Source: Alginatibacterium sediminis (GTDB taxonomy: Bacteria; Pseudomonadota; Gammaproteobacteria; Enterobacterales; Celerinatantimonadaceae). Taken from it: a DNA stretch of 64,000 bases. The position numbers and the translations under genes were made by a program. Below, one piece after another: positions 8,296 to 18,511 of the stretch; positions within the stretch are counted from its first letter, which is position 1; every line of letters starts with the position of its first letter. The stretch is taken from positions 1,055,755 through 1,119,754 of the forward strand of contig NZ_RAQO01000004.1 of NCBI RefSeq assembly GCF_003610775.1, given 5' to 3'. A model generated the notes under the pieces. The model had not been told where the DNA came from, did no database searches, and saw only the letters and a list, made by a program, of their open reading frames with translations.

Positions 8296-9291
8296 ATGGA
8301 TAACCTACAGCAACATCCGATATCCTTATTGGAAATGTATAAAGCAAAACAGGTGGTAAGCAGGTACATAGCACCATCAGCTTTGATCAAATATGACGAC
8401 TTATCGAAATTGCTTGGGTTCAATGTTTATATTAAACATGAGAACCAGAACCGTACCGGAAGCTTCAAAATTCGTGGCGGAATTAACCTTATGTCACATT
8501 TAAAAAGCTTAGGGGTAAATGGCGTTGTTACCTTTTCCACCGGTAATCATGGTTTATCGATTGCCACGGCAGCAAAATTATTTGATCTTCCGGCCATTGT
8601 GGTTGTGCCATTGGGTGCAAATCCTCTAAAAATGAAGCTAATCCAAGCTGCCGGTGCTGAAGTGGTTGAAGCCGGCAGCAATTTCGATGAGTCGTCCTTA
8701 GTCGTCTCGGAAATAAGTCAAATCAAAGGGTACTACTATGCTCACCCAGCCAATGAACCGCATATCATTAATGGGGTTGGTACGCAGTTTGTAGATTTGA
8801 TGGATCAACTGCCGGATATGGATGCAGTAATCCTTCCCTTAGGTGGTGGTAGCGAAGTAGCCGCGGCTGTTACTAGCTTAAAACCGATCAATCCTGAGAT
8901 TGACATCTATGCTGTTCAAGCCGAGCTTTCCTGCGCGGCTTATCACAGTTGGAAGCAAGCTGAAATTTTACATCGCCCTAACCAAACCTTTGCTGGTGGA
9001 TTTGCCACTGGCATGGCCTATCAGACAACCTTCGATATTTATAAGCAGTCGCTCTCCGATTTTGTATTGCTTTCTGAACATGAGATTTTACAAGGAATTG
9101 CCCTCGCCGCATATTACACCCGTAATGTAGTTGAAGGTGCCGGAAGCTCAACCATAATGGCGGCATGGAAACTCAGAAAACAACTTGCCGGTAAAAATGT
9201 GGTGCTGCAGTTTAGTGGCTCAAATGCCTCAGTTGAAGAGCTAAACCGAGCCTATGCTCTTGCTTGTTTTTCCAATGGTTTAATCGATTAA
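8296..9291 (+). CDS. PLP-dependent threonine/serine (or hydroxyaspartate) ammonia-lyase
   Basis: A 331-residue fold-type II PLP enzyme. The PLP lysine lies in RTGSFKIRGG, the phosphate-binding or substrate loop in STGNHG, and the glycine-rich PLP-phosphate loop in GGGSEVAAA. It would deaminate threonine, serine or 3-hydroxyaspartate to the 2-oxo acid. It lacks a C-terminal ACT domain, so it resembles catabolic or serine-racemase-like enzymes more than feedback-inhibited biosynthetic IlvA. The RBS AAGGAGAA is strong. Its 3' end overlaps the convergent next gene by 12 bases. The exact substrate cannot be decided from sequence alone. Confidence 0.83.
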   Translation: MDNLQQHPISLLEMYKAKQVVSRYIAPSALIKYDDLSKLLGFNVYIKHENQNRTGSFKIRGGINLMSHLKSLGVNGVVTFSTGNHGLSIATAAKLFDLPAIVVVPLGANPLKMKLIQAAGAEVVEAGSNFDESSLVVSEISQIKGYYYAHPANEPHIINGVGTQFVDLMDQLPDMDAVILPLGGGSEVAAAVTSLKPINPEIDIYAVQAELSCAAYHSWKQAEILHRPNQTFAGGFATGMAYQTTFDIYKQSLSDFVLLSEHEILQGIALAAYYTRNVVEGAGSSTIMAAWKLRKQLAGKNVVLQFSGSNASVEELNRAYALACFSNGLID

Positions 9292-10209
9292 GTGACAGGC
9301 AATAGCATCCAAGTGTTCAGACCACGTACCGCAGCAGCCGCCCCAGATGTCCATGTGTCCAAAGCGCTTTGCAAATATTGCAACCTGCTTGCCCAGGGCT
9401 TGCGGATCACCGGCATGTAATTGATTGCTGCAAAGTAAGCTTATTTTGTCTAAAGCTACGGCATTAGGCCGAATGCCGCGAACTCGTTGAATCCATTGAG
9501 CGCTTTCCAGCCAAGGTTGATACTCTTGCGGATGTGAGCAATTAAGCATGAAAAACTCTGCACTGCGATTCGTTTGAGCGTCAATCATGGTGATCGCTTG
9601 CTCTAAGCTGAGACCACCAGCCAATCGCCCTTGCTCATTTATTCTCAGCGATATCGCAATTGGAAGTGAGAGTTTAGTTGCTGCGCGCACCATACCGATG
9701 GCTTCTGCTACGTGATGCACGGTCATGCCTGTTACCAGGGTCAAACCCGCCTGCTTATGCACTGCGAGTTGAACCGTATGGTAACGCTCGGCTTCTAGAG
9801 CTGTAATATGACTGTTGCTTGCATAGGCGTCTTCTTTGGGTCCAAGTAGCCCTTGGATAACCAAGTCTGGAATTTCACGGCTGTATTCAGTTTGCAGCTG
9901 GCGCAAGAACTCAATACTTGCAAGGTTTGCCTGCTTTATAGCGGCTGTTGAGTAGCCTATTTTAGCTCCCCATGCGTTGCTAGCTCGGTAGTCTAGCCCG
10001 CTAACCAATGCGCATTGTTGGTGTTTGGCAACAACATCTAAATAACGGCGATACATCCCCAATAGACAGTCCATCGCTTTGGGCTTATCCAATACGCTAA
10101 ACAACGCAAACTCAGGCAAATCGACCCCATGCTTGTACATCAGTTCGGTTTCAGGACCGCCTTCACACAAATAGATTTGGCCATTTTTCAACTTAGGGAG
10201 CGCAGGCAT
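9280..10209 (-). CDS. Homocysteine S-methyltransferase family protein
   Basis: A 309-residue TIM-barrel protein of the Hcy-binding family. These enzymes move a methyl group from S-methylmethionine or similar donors to homocysteine. The zinc-binding C-terminal GGCCGT motif is intact, and a further Cys lies in MLNCSHP, together giving the usual three cysteine ligands. ATG 10209 is preferred over a TTG at 10221, though neither has a good RBS. It is convergent with, and overlaps, the ammonia-lyase. The sequence around the substrate loop (GLDYRASNAWGAKIGYS) departs from MmuM, so the methyl donor may differ. Confidence 0.82.
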   Translation of the reverse strand: MPALPKLKNGQIYLCEGGPETELMYKHGVDLPEFALFSVLDKPKAMDCLLGMYRRYLDVVAKHQQCALVSGLDYRASNAWGAKIGYSTAAIKQANLASIEFLRQLQTEYSREIPDLVIQGLLGPKEDAYASNSHITALEAERYHTVQLAVHKQAGLTLVTGMTVHHVAEAIGMVRAATKLSLPIAISLRINEQGRLAGGLSLEQAITMIDAQTNRSAEFFMLNCSHPQEYQPWLESAQWIQRVRGIRPNAVALDKISLLCSNQLHAGDPQALGKQVAIFAKRFGHMDIWGGCCGTWSEHLDAIACHLID

Positions 10210-10315
10210 AATAATTATCAAACATAGTGGGATACTTTAGACTAGGAAATCAGCTGACCAAACGCAAATACCGTCCTAAAACTAAAGGTGCGTATACCAA
10301 CATTTATTACAGGCA

Positions 10316-10348
10316 CAAAAAAAGCCAGACATTTGCGATGCCTGGCTT
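10316..10348 (-). terminator. Rho-independent terminator of htpG
   Basis: Read on the minus strand, arms CTGGCTT/AAGCCAG (plus 10342-10348 and 10322-10328) with an inner CAT/ATG extension precede a run of Ts (As at 10317-10323 on plus), 19 bases after the htpG stop. Confidence 0.85.
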
Positions 10349-10366
10349 ATCATTTACTGGTTTAAA

Positions 10367-12286
10367 CTATACTAGCAAACGGTTTACACGACGGATGAAG
10401 TCAGATGGGTCTTCTAAACTACCACGCTCCGAAAGCTCCGCTTGTTGATGTAATAACTCAATCCAATCGGCAAACACAGCTTCGTCTTGCTCGTCTGAAA
10501 GTTTGGCAACCATTGGGTGCTGTGGGTTGAGCTCAAAGATATACTTTTGCTCTGGTACAGCTTGACCGGCAGCTTCCATCAATTTTTGCATTTGCGTACT
10601 CATATCATTGTCATCAGAAACAATACAAGATGGCGTGTCGATTAAACGATGCGTTAAACGTACATCTTTAACTTTGTCGCCCATCGCTGTTTTAGCGCGC
10701 TCAACAAAGCTTGCGAATTCAGTTTCTGCTTTTTCTTGCTCAGCTTTTGTTTCTTCATCATCAAGCTCACCTAGATCTAGGCTCCCTTTAGATACTGATA
10801 CAAGCTGTTTGCCATCAAATTCTGACAAATGCGAAATCAACCACTCATCGATGCGATCGTACATCAATACCACTTCGATGCCCTTCTTCTTGAAGATTTC
10901 AAGATGCGGGTTATTTGCAGCGGCTGCATAGCTGTCAGCACTTACATAGTAAATTTTGTCTTGTGACTCACCCATGCGCTCAACATAATCAGCGAAACCA
11001 ACGGTTTGGTCTTTGCTGTCAGTATGCGTGCTGGCAAAGCGTAACAACTTCGCAATTTGGTCTTTGTTAGCAGCATCTTCAGCAGGGCCTTCTTTCAATA
11101 CTTGGCCAAACTCTTCCCAAAAACCTTGGTATTTCTCGGCATTATTTTTCGCCATACGCTCAAGCATAGTCAATACACGTTTGGTACATGCACTGCGCAA
11201 GTTTGACGTCACTTTAGTATCTTGTAGAATTTCACGCGATACATTCAAAGGCAAATCGTTTGAATCAAGAACACCTTTAACGAATCGAAGGTAGCTTGGC
11301 ATAAATTGATCCGCGTCATCCATGATGAATACGCGTTGAACATACAATTTTAAGCCATGTTGACGTTCACGGTTCCACATATCCCACGGTGCTTTAGCCG
11401 GGATATATAGCAAGCTGGTGTAGTCTTGTTTACCTTCAACTTTGTTATGAGACCACTGAAGGGGATCGGCAAAGTCATGCGATATGTGCTTATAGAACTC
11501 GTTATATTCTTCGTCAGAAATATCATTTTTGGTGCGTGTCCAAAGTGCAGTGGCTTTGTTGATTGCTTCCCACTCGCCTGGCACTGCAGGAATTTTTTCA
11601 CCCTCTGGGCCATCAGGACCGTCACGCTCAGGCTGTTCTTCTTTGTACATTTCAACCGGAATTGAAATATGGTCAGAATACTTAGTAATAATTGAACGTA
11701 ATTTCCAGTTGTCTAGAAACTCGTCTTCTTCGTCACGAAGATGCAGAATTACGTCTGTACCGCGGCCAGTTTTCTCAATATCTGAAACTTCGTAGTCACC
11801 TTCGCCAGCTGAAACCCAGCGAACACCTTGACTTACTTCAGTACCAGCAGCACGCGTTTCAACGGTTACTTTGTCAGCAACAATGAATGCTGAGTAAAAA
11901 CCAACACCAAATTGACCGATAAGCTGAGAATCTTTGGCTTCGTCACCACTGAGCTTACCAAAGAATTCTTTAGTACCTGATTTAGCAATCGTACCCAAAT
12001 GCTCGATAACTTGGTCGCGGGTCATACCGATACCGTTGTCAGACAAAATAACCTGACGCTTATCTTTATCGAAACTAACACGGACTCGAAGATCGCCATC
12101 GTCTTCAAACAAGCTTGAATCTTCTAAGGCTTTAAATCGTAGCTTGTCAGCCGCATCGGCTGCGTTAGATACGAGTTCACGAAGAAAGATTTCTTTGTTG
12201 GAGTAAAGGCTGTGAATCATCAACTTTAGTAGTTGTGATACTTCGGCAGTAAAACCGTGCTTCTCTGTATGTTGCTCTTGCGTCAT
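10367..12286 (-). CDS. htpG: Chaperone HtpG (bacterial Hsp90)
   Basis: A 639-residue Hsp90. The N-terminal GHKL ATPase domain begins [16 protein letters not shown] and shows the nucleotide-binding blocks [15 protein letters not shown] and [11 protein letters not shown]. The middle domain (about 230-500) carries the conserved NVSREILQ segment. The C-terminal dimerisation domain ends RRVNRLLV. Full length for the family. It acts as a cytoplasmic ATP-dependent chaperone. It lies downstream of recR on the same strand, the common recR-htpG order, with about 186 bases between them, so it probably has its own promoter. I saw no heat-shock promoter I would defend. Confidence 0.97.
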   Translation of the reverse strand: MTQEQHTEKHGFTAEVSQLLKLMIHSLYSNKEIFLRELVSNAADAADKLRFKALEDSSLFEDDGDLRVRVSFDKDKRQVILSDNGIGMTRDQVIEHLGTIAKSGTKEFFGKLSGDEAKDSQLIGQFGVGFYSAFIVADKVTVETRAAGTEVSQGVRWVSAGEGDYEVSDIEKTGRGTDVILHLRDEEDEFLDNWKLRSIITKYSDHISIPVEMYKEEQPERDGPDGPEGEKIPAVPGEWEAINKATALWTRTKNDISDEEYNEFYKHISHDFADPLQWSHNKVEGKQDYTSLLYIPAKAPWDMWNRERQHGLKLYVQRVFIMDDADQFMPSYLRFVKGVLDSNDLPLNVSREILQDTKVTSNLRSACTKRVLTMLERMAKNNAEKYQGFWEEFGQVLKEGPAEDAANKDQIAKLLRFASTHTDSKDQTVGFADYVERMGESQDKIYYVSADSYAAAANNPHLEIFKKKGIEVVLMYDRIDEWLISHLSEFDGKQLVSVSKGSLDLGELDDEETKAEQEKAETEFASFVERAKTAMGDKVKDVRLTHRLIDTPSCIVSDDNDMSTQMQKLMEAAGQAVPEQKYIFELNPQHPMVAKLSDEQDEAVFADWIELLHQQAELSERGSLEDPSDFIRRVNRLLV

Positions 12287-12472
12287 TGACTGATATTCCT
12301 CATCTTAGACCGATTTGTGACCGTTGCTATCATCTCTCAATAGCAAACAGAAGACTCAAGCTTATACTTGAATCATAACTAACGTAGCAATGAGATAGGG
12401 TCGAGACAGAGTATTTTCAAGCGAAGCCAACAAAAAAATCGACTTCTGTAGGTAAATATTTGTAAAAAGCGT

Positions 12473-13075
12473 CTAATCGACGCTTTGGCGACCAATAAAC
12501 GAATGAGATAGGGTTGTACCGTCGACACTGTCCAGCTCTCCACCGAGTGGCACGCCATGGGCAATTCGAGATACTTTAATCGCTAAGTCTTTGGCAATAT
12601 CAGCGATATAAAAGGCTGTTGCTTCACCCTCTACGGTTGGATTCGTTGCGAGGATTAGCTCGGATACGGCTTGGCTTTTCAGCATGGTTTCGAGCTTATC
12701 TAAACCTATTTCTTTTGGGCCTAAGCCATCTAACGGTGACAAGTGCCCCATAAGTACAAAGTAACGACCTTTAAACTGCGCGGTACTTTCTATCGCTGCA
12801 ACATCAGCCGGACTCTCAACCACGCATATTTGCTCGCTAACTTGGCGCTTAGGATTACTACAGATCCCACACAATTCACCTTCGGCATAATTACGGCAAA
12901 CGCTACAGTGTCCAACATGTGTCATCGCAGACTCAATTCGAGTTGCTAGCTTTTGTCCGGAGGCTCGCTCAGCCTGCAGTAGGCTAAATGCCATACGCTG
13001 AGCACTACGCGGACCAACACCAGGCAGTATTTGTAATTGTTCGATAAGGGCGTCTATATGCGGAGAGTATTTCAT
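12473..13075 (-). CDS. recR: Recombination protein RecR
   Basis: A 200-residue RecR. It has the helix-hairpin-helix ([14 protein letters not shown]), the four-cysteine zinc finger (C..C in [17 protein letters not shown]) and the Toprim domain ([13 protein letters not shown] ... [13 protein letters not shown]). With RecF and RecO it loads RecA at gaps. ATG 13075 gives the standard family start [14 protein letters not shown]; the open frame extends upstream to 13279 but that part is not RecR-like. Upstream genes dnaX and ybaB, usually found with recR, are absent, replaced by a divergent nitrate reductase gene. Confidence 0.96.
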   Translation of the reverse strand: MKYSPHIDALIEQLQILPGVGPRSAQRMAFSLLQAERASGQKLATRIESAMTHVGHCSVCRNYAEGELCGICSNPKRQVSEQICVVESPADVAAIESTAQFKGRYFVLMGHLSPLDGLGPKEIGLDKLETMLKSQAVSELILATNPTVEGEATAFYIADIAKDLAIKVSRIAHGVPLGGELDSVDGTTLSHSFIGRQSVD

Positions 13076-13380
13076 AGGTCTCAAAAGTCGGTTCAACTGA
13101 GCGCAATCTAGCATGACTTGCAGCCGATACCAATATCGATAACTAGATAATCCCAAGAAGTGGCAGGTCTTGTCACGCTGCTTGTCGTGCACAACGCTGG
13201 GGCAAACAATCAGCTTAAATGCACCGCTGTTTAACAAGCTATTCCTAAAGAGATATAGTTCGAAAGCAATTCGAATCAATTAAAATATATATATAACAAC
13301 ACGTTAGCTGCAATTCAACACTATAGTAAACTTGGTTCTACTTTTGCTACTTAAGCGGTATAGCAAAAGGAGTTTCTCAC
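13076..13380. other. Divergent intergenic region recR / nasA
   Basis: About 305 bases between divergent genes. An open frame continues from recR to 13279 on the minus strand but shows no similarity I recognise. An AGGAG-like site (AAAAGGAG at 13366-13373) precedes nasA. No clear NtrC or nitrate-regulator site was found by eye. Confidence 0.4.
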
Positions 13381-16086
13381 ATGCCAAGCCCAAATCCTGT
13401 ATTCCAGCATCAAATCAAAGCCAGTACCTGTGCCTATTGCGGCGTAGGCTGCGGTATCATCGCTAACAACAGCGCAGGTAAAGTGAGCATAGCAGGCGAT
13501 CCTAATCATCCCGCAAACTTTGGTAAACTTTGCTCGAAAGGTTCGACTTTGGCACAAACCATAAGTACAAGCGGGAGACTCATAACCCCCCAAGTAAATG
13601 GCCAAGTTAGTAGTTGGGACCACGCTTTGGATAGTAGCGCGGCAGCGATACAAGATAGTATTAAAAAATATGGGCCCGACTCAGTCGCATTTTACGTATC
13701 GGGTCAATTGTTGACCGAAGATTATTACGTCGCTAATAAGCTAATGAAAGGCTTTATTGGTAGTAATAACATCGATACTAATTCTCGCCTTTGTATGGCG
13801 TCAGCCGTTGCAGGACACAAACGCGCTTTTGGTGCCGATCTTGTCCCCGCCTGCTATGAAGACTTAGAACATTGCGACCTATTAGTGTTATGCGGGTCTA
13901 ACTTGGCATGGTGCCACCCTATCTTGTTTCAACGCGTCAAAGCAGCCAAACTCAACAATCCCGAAATGCGAGTCGTTGTGATTGATCCGCGAGAAACTGC
14001 AAGTTGCGAAATTGCTGACTTGCACTTGGCCATCAAGCCCGGTAGCGATGTTGCCTTGTTCAACTACCTAGCAACAGCGATTCTTAACAATGAACCCTTA
14101 GATCAGCACTTTGCCAAAGAGCATTGTGAAGGCTTAAATGCGCTTTCCCATGATTTAAACTCACAAAACCTAAGCCTAAGTAGCACCGCAAAAACCTGTG
14201 ATATAAGCGGCGAGAACTTAAGCTTGTTTGTCGATTGGTTTTTGAAAACTCCGCGTACGGTCACCGCCTTTTCACAGGGTGTAAATCAAAGCAGTCAGGG
14301 TGTGGATAAGGTTAATAGTATAATTAACTGCCATCTACTTACCGGTCGCATCGGAAAGGTAGGTGCAGCACCATTTTCGATTACCGGTCAGCCAAATGCG
14401 ATGGGTGGACGTGAGGTCGGTGGCTTAGCCAACACACTTGCTGCGCACATGGATTACCAAAATTCGGAGCACCGTCAGATTGTGGAAAATTTTTGGCAAT
14501 GTGACGCACTGAGTCAAACACCGGGTTTAAAAGCACAACAACTTTTCGAACACGTTAAGGCCGGGCAAGTGAAAGTCATTTGGATAATGGCGACCAATCC
14601 AGTCGTTAGTTTAGGTAATTCTGATTTGGTCAAACAAGCTCTTGAGCTATGTCCGACTGTCATTGTTAGCGACTGCATTGAAAACACCGATACCACGCGC
14701 TACGCAAACATTTTGCTTCCCGCTATGGGCTGGAGCGAAAAAGATGGCACGGTCACGAACTCCGAACGCTGTATTAGCCGCCAACGTCAAATCGTACAAC
14801 CATTAGATAATGTAAAAGCAGATTGGCAGATCATCTGTGAACTGGCTGCTAAAATGGGCTTTAGCGAGCAATTTGACTACCAAAATGCTCACCAGATTTT
14901 TATCGAACACGCGGCTTTATCAGGCATTTCAAATAACGGTAGCCGTGCTTTCGATATTAGCGCAATGGCTGATTTGAATGCTCAACAGTATGAAAATCTA
15001 AACCCTACACAATGGCCACTTACCACGACGGATAAATCTTCGCGCAGCCGTCTGTTTAGTGACGGCCGTTTTTATACCGCGAGTCGCAAAGCTCAGTTAA
15101 TTGCGGTGCAACATAAACAAGCTAAACACCTATGCGATGAAAACTATCCTTTTATTCTCAACACAGGGCGAATACGAGACCAATGGCACACTCAAACCCG
15201 TAGTCGTCTTAGCGCACAGCTAAACAATCACCAAAGTGAAGCCTATCTTAGTTTACACCCTAACGATATCAATCAGTTGGGTTTAAAAAACGAATCGATA
15301 GTCACCATTAAAAGCCACTGGGGACAAGCTCAAGCTCGTTTAATATCTGACCCGAAACAACGCGTAGGTGAAGTATTTTGTCCCATCCATTGGAGTGATA
15401 GTAACTCAAGTCAAAGCCGAATTTCCGCAGTTGTCAACAACGCAACAGACCCTATCTCTGGACAGCCAGAGTTTAAATACACACCCGTTTCCATCAGCCA
15501 AAGTCGGTATCAAAGCGAAGCCGTGTTGCTAGTAAAATCATCCATACTTAAGCAACTTAAATCACTTAAGGTTGGGTATTGGAGCGAACAAGTACTCGCG
15601 AATGGCTTTGCATATCACATTAGCGATCTATCTAGTCCGCAACAGCTTTTTGAACGTTTAAAACCATTAGCATTACTCAACAGTAAGGGGCTATCGCTGC
15701 AACATGAGGATCTAGAGCAACACAAACATCACTGGGTAGCCTATAGCGATATGCGACTCAACATGTGCTTAACCTGTGCTCCCCAAATTCCAATTAGTAA
15801 ACGTCAATGGTTAGCAAACGCCCATGGACAGTTACAAGCGAAGGAAATTCGCTCGTTACTCACTGACGAGGTTGCAGGAAACCTTGCCAAAGGTCGGATT
15901 ATTTGTTCGTGTAAACAGGTTGGAGAAAATCAAATCATTGAGCTATTACAAGGCGATGAGATTAATGACTTCGATGGTTTGCAACTTCGGACACAAGCGG
16001 GTACCGGCTGTGGTAGTTGCGTATCCGAGCTACGCACCTTCGTCGACCAACATTTAGTTATAAGCAGCCAATACCTAGAAGAGTAA
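13381..16086 (+). CDS. nasA: Assimilatory nitrate reductase, molybdopterin catalytic subunit with C-terminal [2Fe-2S] domain
   Basis: A 901-residue cytoplasmic molybdenum bis-MGD enzyme that reduces nitrate to nitrite for assimilation. The N-terminal [4Fe-4S] site is Cys17, Cys20, Cys24 and Cys51 (CAYCGVGC ... KLCSKG). The long molybdopterin domain follows, with NSRLCMASAV near the Mo site. The C-terminal MopB-binding barrel contains TGRIRDQWHTQTR. A BFD-like [2Fe-2S] domain at the end has Cys842, Cys844, Cys877 and Cys880 (CSCKQVG ... GTGCGSC), as in Klebsiella NasA. This type takes electrons from a separate NasC-like reductase, which is not here, nor are nirBD or the transporter. Formate dehydrogenase was considered and rejected because of the BFD tail. 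Confidence 0.9.
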   Translation: MPSPNPVFQHQIKASTCAYCGVGCGIIANNSAGKVSIAGDPNHPANFGKLCSKGSTLAQTISTSGRLITPQVNGQVSSWDHALDSSAAAIQDSIKKYGPDSVAFYVSGQLLTEDYYVANKLMKGFIGSNNIDTNSRLCMASAVAGHKRAFGADLVPACYEDLEHCDLLVLCGSNLAWCHPILFQRVKAAKLNNPEMRVVVIDPRETASCEIADLHLAIKPGSDVALFNYLATAILNNEPLDQHFAKEHCEGLNALSHDLNSQNLSLSSTAKTCDISGENLSLFVDWFLKTPRTVTAFSQGVNQSSQGVDKVNSIINCHLLTGRIGKVGAAPFSITGQPNAMGGREVGGLANTLAAHMDYQNSEHRQIVENFWQCDALSQTPGLKAQQLFEHVKAGQVKVIWIMATNPVVSLGNSDLVKQALELCPTVIVSDCIENTDTTRYANILLPAMGWSEKDGTVTNSERCISRQRQIVQPLDNVKADWQIICELAAKMGFSEQFDYQNAHQIFIEHAALSGISNNGSRAFDISAMADLNAQQYENLNPTQWPLTTTDKSSRSRLFSDGRFYTASRKAQLIAVQHKQAKHLCDENYPFILNTGRIRDQWHTQTRSRLSAQLNNHQSEAYLSLHPNDINQLGLKNESIVTIKSHWGQAQARLISDPKQRVGEVFCPIHWSDSNSSQSRISAVVNNATDPISGQPEFKYTPVSISQSRYQSEAVLLVKSSILKQLKSLKVGYWSEQVLANGFAYHISDLSSPQQLFERLKPLALLNSKGLSLQHEDLEQHKHHWVAYSDMRLNMCLTCAPQIPISKRQWLANAHGQLQAKEIRSLLTDEVAGNLAKGRIICSCKQVGENQIIELLQGDEINDFDGLQLRTQAGTGCGSCVSELRTFVDQHLVISSQYLEE

Positions 16087-16311
16087 CTTAAGGCTTAGAC
16101 GCTATAATCGACTTATGTTTGAGAGAAGACTAGTTATTTAGGCGGTTATGACTAGCTTTGCAAGCCACTTTCAACATAGCGCAAACCTGTCGATTAGTAA
16201 TCATGTCAAGAATCTAATACAGAGCTCAAAATAAGCGAGTTAACGGTTTGATATTGCAAGGACGATTAGTTTATTATCAACGGCATATAAAAAATTGAGC
16301 AGGGAAAAGCC

Positions 16312-17685
16312 ATGCTGGCGCTCTTAGAATATTACAATTTGCCTATTATAATAGGCCTCGTGGTCCTGATTGTAATATTACTTGGCATCCTTGTACTTCG
16401 TAACTCGCGAGATAGTAAACTGGCGCACATAAGCGTTTCGGATTTAAGCGATCCCAAATTCTTTGCCGCGCACCGTGACGCCTTTGCTGCCAACAAATCT
16501 TGCCTTCCTTTGCTTGAGCTTCGTGATGCTTTAATTGCGCAAGTTTTACAAGAGCAAGATTTAGCCGAACAAGCTAAACATAAAACCCACCTGAGCGACG
16601 AACTAAACCGGCAACTACTGCTGAGCAACAGCCAAATTTTTGAAGCAACACCTTCGGCAATGATGATTATTGATGAACAGCTTCAAGTTTTGGACATCAA
16701 TCAATGTTGCTTACGTCAATTTGGTCTCAAGAAAAAACATAGCAGTTTGAATTTATCGCGCTTGCTTGACGCTTCAAAAATTGAAAACTTGAAAGAACAA
16801 TGCAAAACCGTATTAGAAAGTCCTGAACACTTTTTGTTACCTTTGTCTCCGATCGGCTTTGCAAAAGCTCAACAACCGGGTGTCAGTTATCAATTACAGA
16901 AAATTAGCTTACAAAACCAAGATTTATTGCTGTGGACTTCTTGTGTGACCAAACCACCAAAAAGCATCGCTGATCCTCAGCAAAATGTGGCTTCAAAATC
17001 GGTGGCTGGGTTAAATCCTGCCGGTGCCGAAGGCATAAGTAACGCACCAACAACAGACAAATCTGAGCAAAGTAGTAGTGAAAGCGAGAAACTCGTGTAT
17101 GTGAAACCACTTAATAGTGATGAGCAACGTCACATGCAATCAAACCGTGCCATTCTTGAAGCAATTGATAAACTAAATTCTCCACACCGCAGCTACGCGC
17201 TGGTTAAAGATGATGACAAACATTCTGAACAAGAGGCTATCGATATCGAAGTCTCTGCTCATCTGGAAAACGCAACTAATGTGCCTTCAACTCATCGTCC
17301 GGCTTCCATAGATCGAGCTCATAGCAGCCATATGCCTCAACCCTTATTGGATGAAGGCGCATTGAAAAAAGCCCTACAAGGTTTAGAGAAACCTTTACAA
17401 TCAAGCCTGATTAGTTTGCATTCACACGAAATGCGACAATCCTTTCGTTTAATCGAACGACAGCTGCAGAATCAGGATTTCACCGCGGTTCATATTCAAG
17501 CCCGCGCAATTGCTGGTATTGCTCAGCATTATGGACTTGCCCAAATAGCTCAACACTGCGAACAATTTGAAAACATTTCTGAAGCCACAAAAGATGAGCA
17601 AAAAAACCAAATGATCGCAGACTTTGCCAAAACCTTGGATGAGTCTATTAGTCAACTCAATCAAGAACGCAGTCTTCAGTCTTAA
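16312..17685 (+). CDS. Membrane-anchored protein with PAS-like and degenerate HPt-like domains
   Basis: A 457-residue protein of unknown role. One membrane helix lies at about residues 12-29, then a charged coiled region (70-105), a PAS-like segment (about 108-215; IFEATPSAMMIIDEQLQVLDIN), a low-complexity linker (about 220-345), and a C-terminal helical bundle like an HPt domain (about 360-450). In the HPt alignment the phosphorylatable His falls on Arg398 (QARAIAGIAQHYGLAQIAQHCEQFE), so it probably cannot relay phosphate. There is no kinase domain. It could be a docking partner or inhibitor in a two-component pathway. It sits 225 bases after nasA with its own RBS (GGGAAAAG), so nitrate signalling is only a guess. 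Confidence 0.6.
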   Translation: MLALLEYYNLPIIIGLVVLIVILLGILVLRNSRDSKLAHISVSDLSDPKFFAAHRDAFAANKSCLPLLELRDALIAQVLQEQDLAEQAKHKTHLSDELNRQLLLSNSQIFEATPSAMMIIDEQLQVLDINQCCLRQFGLKKKHSSLNLSRLLDASKIENLKEQCKTVLESPEHFLLPLSPIGFAKAQQPGVSYQLQKISLQNQDLLLWTSCVTKPPKSIADPQQNVASKSVAGLNPAGAEGISNAPTTDKSEQSSSESEKLVYVKPLNSDEQRHMQSNRAILEAIDKLNSPHRSYALVKDDDKHSEQEAIDIEVSAHLENATNVPSTHRPASIDRAHSSHMPQPLLDEGALKKALQGLEKPLQSSLISLHSHEMRQSFRLIERQLQNQDFTAVHIQARAIAGIAQHYGLAQIAQHCEQFENISEATKDEQKNQMIADFAKTLDESISQLNQERSLQS

Positions 17686-17690
17686 TCATT

Positions 17691-17715
17691 AAAAGGCGGC
17701 ACGATATCCGCCTTT
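17691..17715 (+). terminator. Probable terminator after the PAS/HPt-like gene
   Basis: Perfect 8-bp stem AAAGGCGG (17692-17699) / CCGCCTTT (17708-17715), 8-base loop; the T-run is only three bases. It begins 6 bases after the stop codon. Confidence 0.65.
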
Positions 17716-17794
17716 AGGCTTCAACCTTGAACAGACAGTCATCAAACTTATGTTCTCGGTTTAAAGACACTTTTAACTCAACATAATTTCAAAC

Positions 17795-18436
17795 TTAATA
17801 GTAAATCATCTTATCAATATCGCTTAAGTACAACTCGGTGTTACCGGGATAAAAACTATCTAAACGGGGAATATCATCTAGTTCGATGGTGAGTTCATGG
17901 CTTTCGATATTAGGAATTTCACCCTCTCGACAGGCTTCATTAACGTCTGTATAAATGGCCTTTCCAGTCACTATATTAAAATCAAAGTTAACGTATTCGC
18001 ACTCGAGTAAACCATACTCAATAGTTGCGCCAATGAGATCCCAGTTGCCATCGTTAAAGCGAAATCGATGCACATAACTCCATTTCTGCATGCTGCCACC
18101 AAAATGGTTTATCACCAATGCCCCACGCTCAATCTCGATTCCTAGAAATGGGTCGCCAAACATCCCGCCATGTGCGCTGGATAATACGCCCTCCTCACTG
18201 TAGAACCAAAGCCGCCATTGCTCACCCACGTTTTGATAAATCAAAACGGCACGTTGAGTGCCAAAATCGCTAGCAAGGCCAGTATCGAGAACCACTACCT
18301 TTTCAGCTATCCCGTCATTATCTAGGTCGCCTACAGCTTCCGTTATTACGGTTGCAGCAACATCAGTTGGTCGCTCATCTGCCTGGGCAGATAAGCCTAG
18401 GTTAAGCAGCAAAAAAATGACCATTCGCGTTTTCAT
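17795..18436 (-). CDS. Exported protein with FG-GAP-like calcium loop, function unknown
   Basis: A 213-residue protein with a signal peptide (about 1-19, ending AQA). A DLDNDGIAEKVVVLD segment matches the Ca-binding turn of FG-GAP/VCBS repeats, and further beta-rich sequence follows (GALVINHFGGSMQKWSYVHRFRF). Such proteins are periplasmic or surface beta-propeller fragments. It is too short for a full propeller. No partner gene is evident; the neighbouring GNAT gene on the same strand is 76 bases upstream with its own start. I do not assign a function. Confidence 0.65.
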   Translation of the reverse strand: MKTRMVIFLLLNLGLSAQADERPTDVAATVITEAVGDLDNDGIAEKVVVLDTGLASDFGTQRAVLIYQNVGEQWRLWFYSEEGVLSSAHGGMFGDPFLGIEIERGALVINHFGGSMQKWSYVHRFRFNDGNWDLIGATIEYGLLECEYVNFDFNIVTGKAIYTDVNEACREGEIPNIESHELTIELDDIPRLDSFYPGNTELYLSDIDKMIYY

Positions 18437-18511
18437 ACTGATCCTTCTTTGAGGTCATTCTATAATAACAAGAAAACAAAAATCTCCGACCTTACACGTT
18501 AGGCTTTAGGT

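Noticed and set aside
11350-11655. Long open frames opposite htpG
   Set aside because: They are shadows of the htpG coding frame with no ribosome site or domain.
13125-13150. GATACCAATATCGAT as another end of the ATACCAATC repeat
   Set aside because: Only the first nine bases match. Neither the rest of the element nor the opposite end is present.
12473-13279. Extended RecR of 268 residues
   Set aside because: The first 68 residues have no similarity to RecR, while ATG 13075 gives the exact family start and length.
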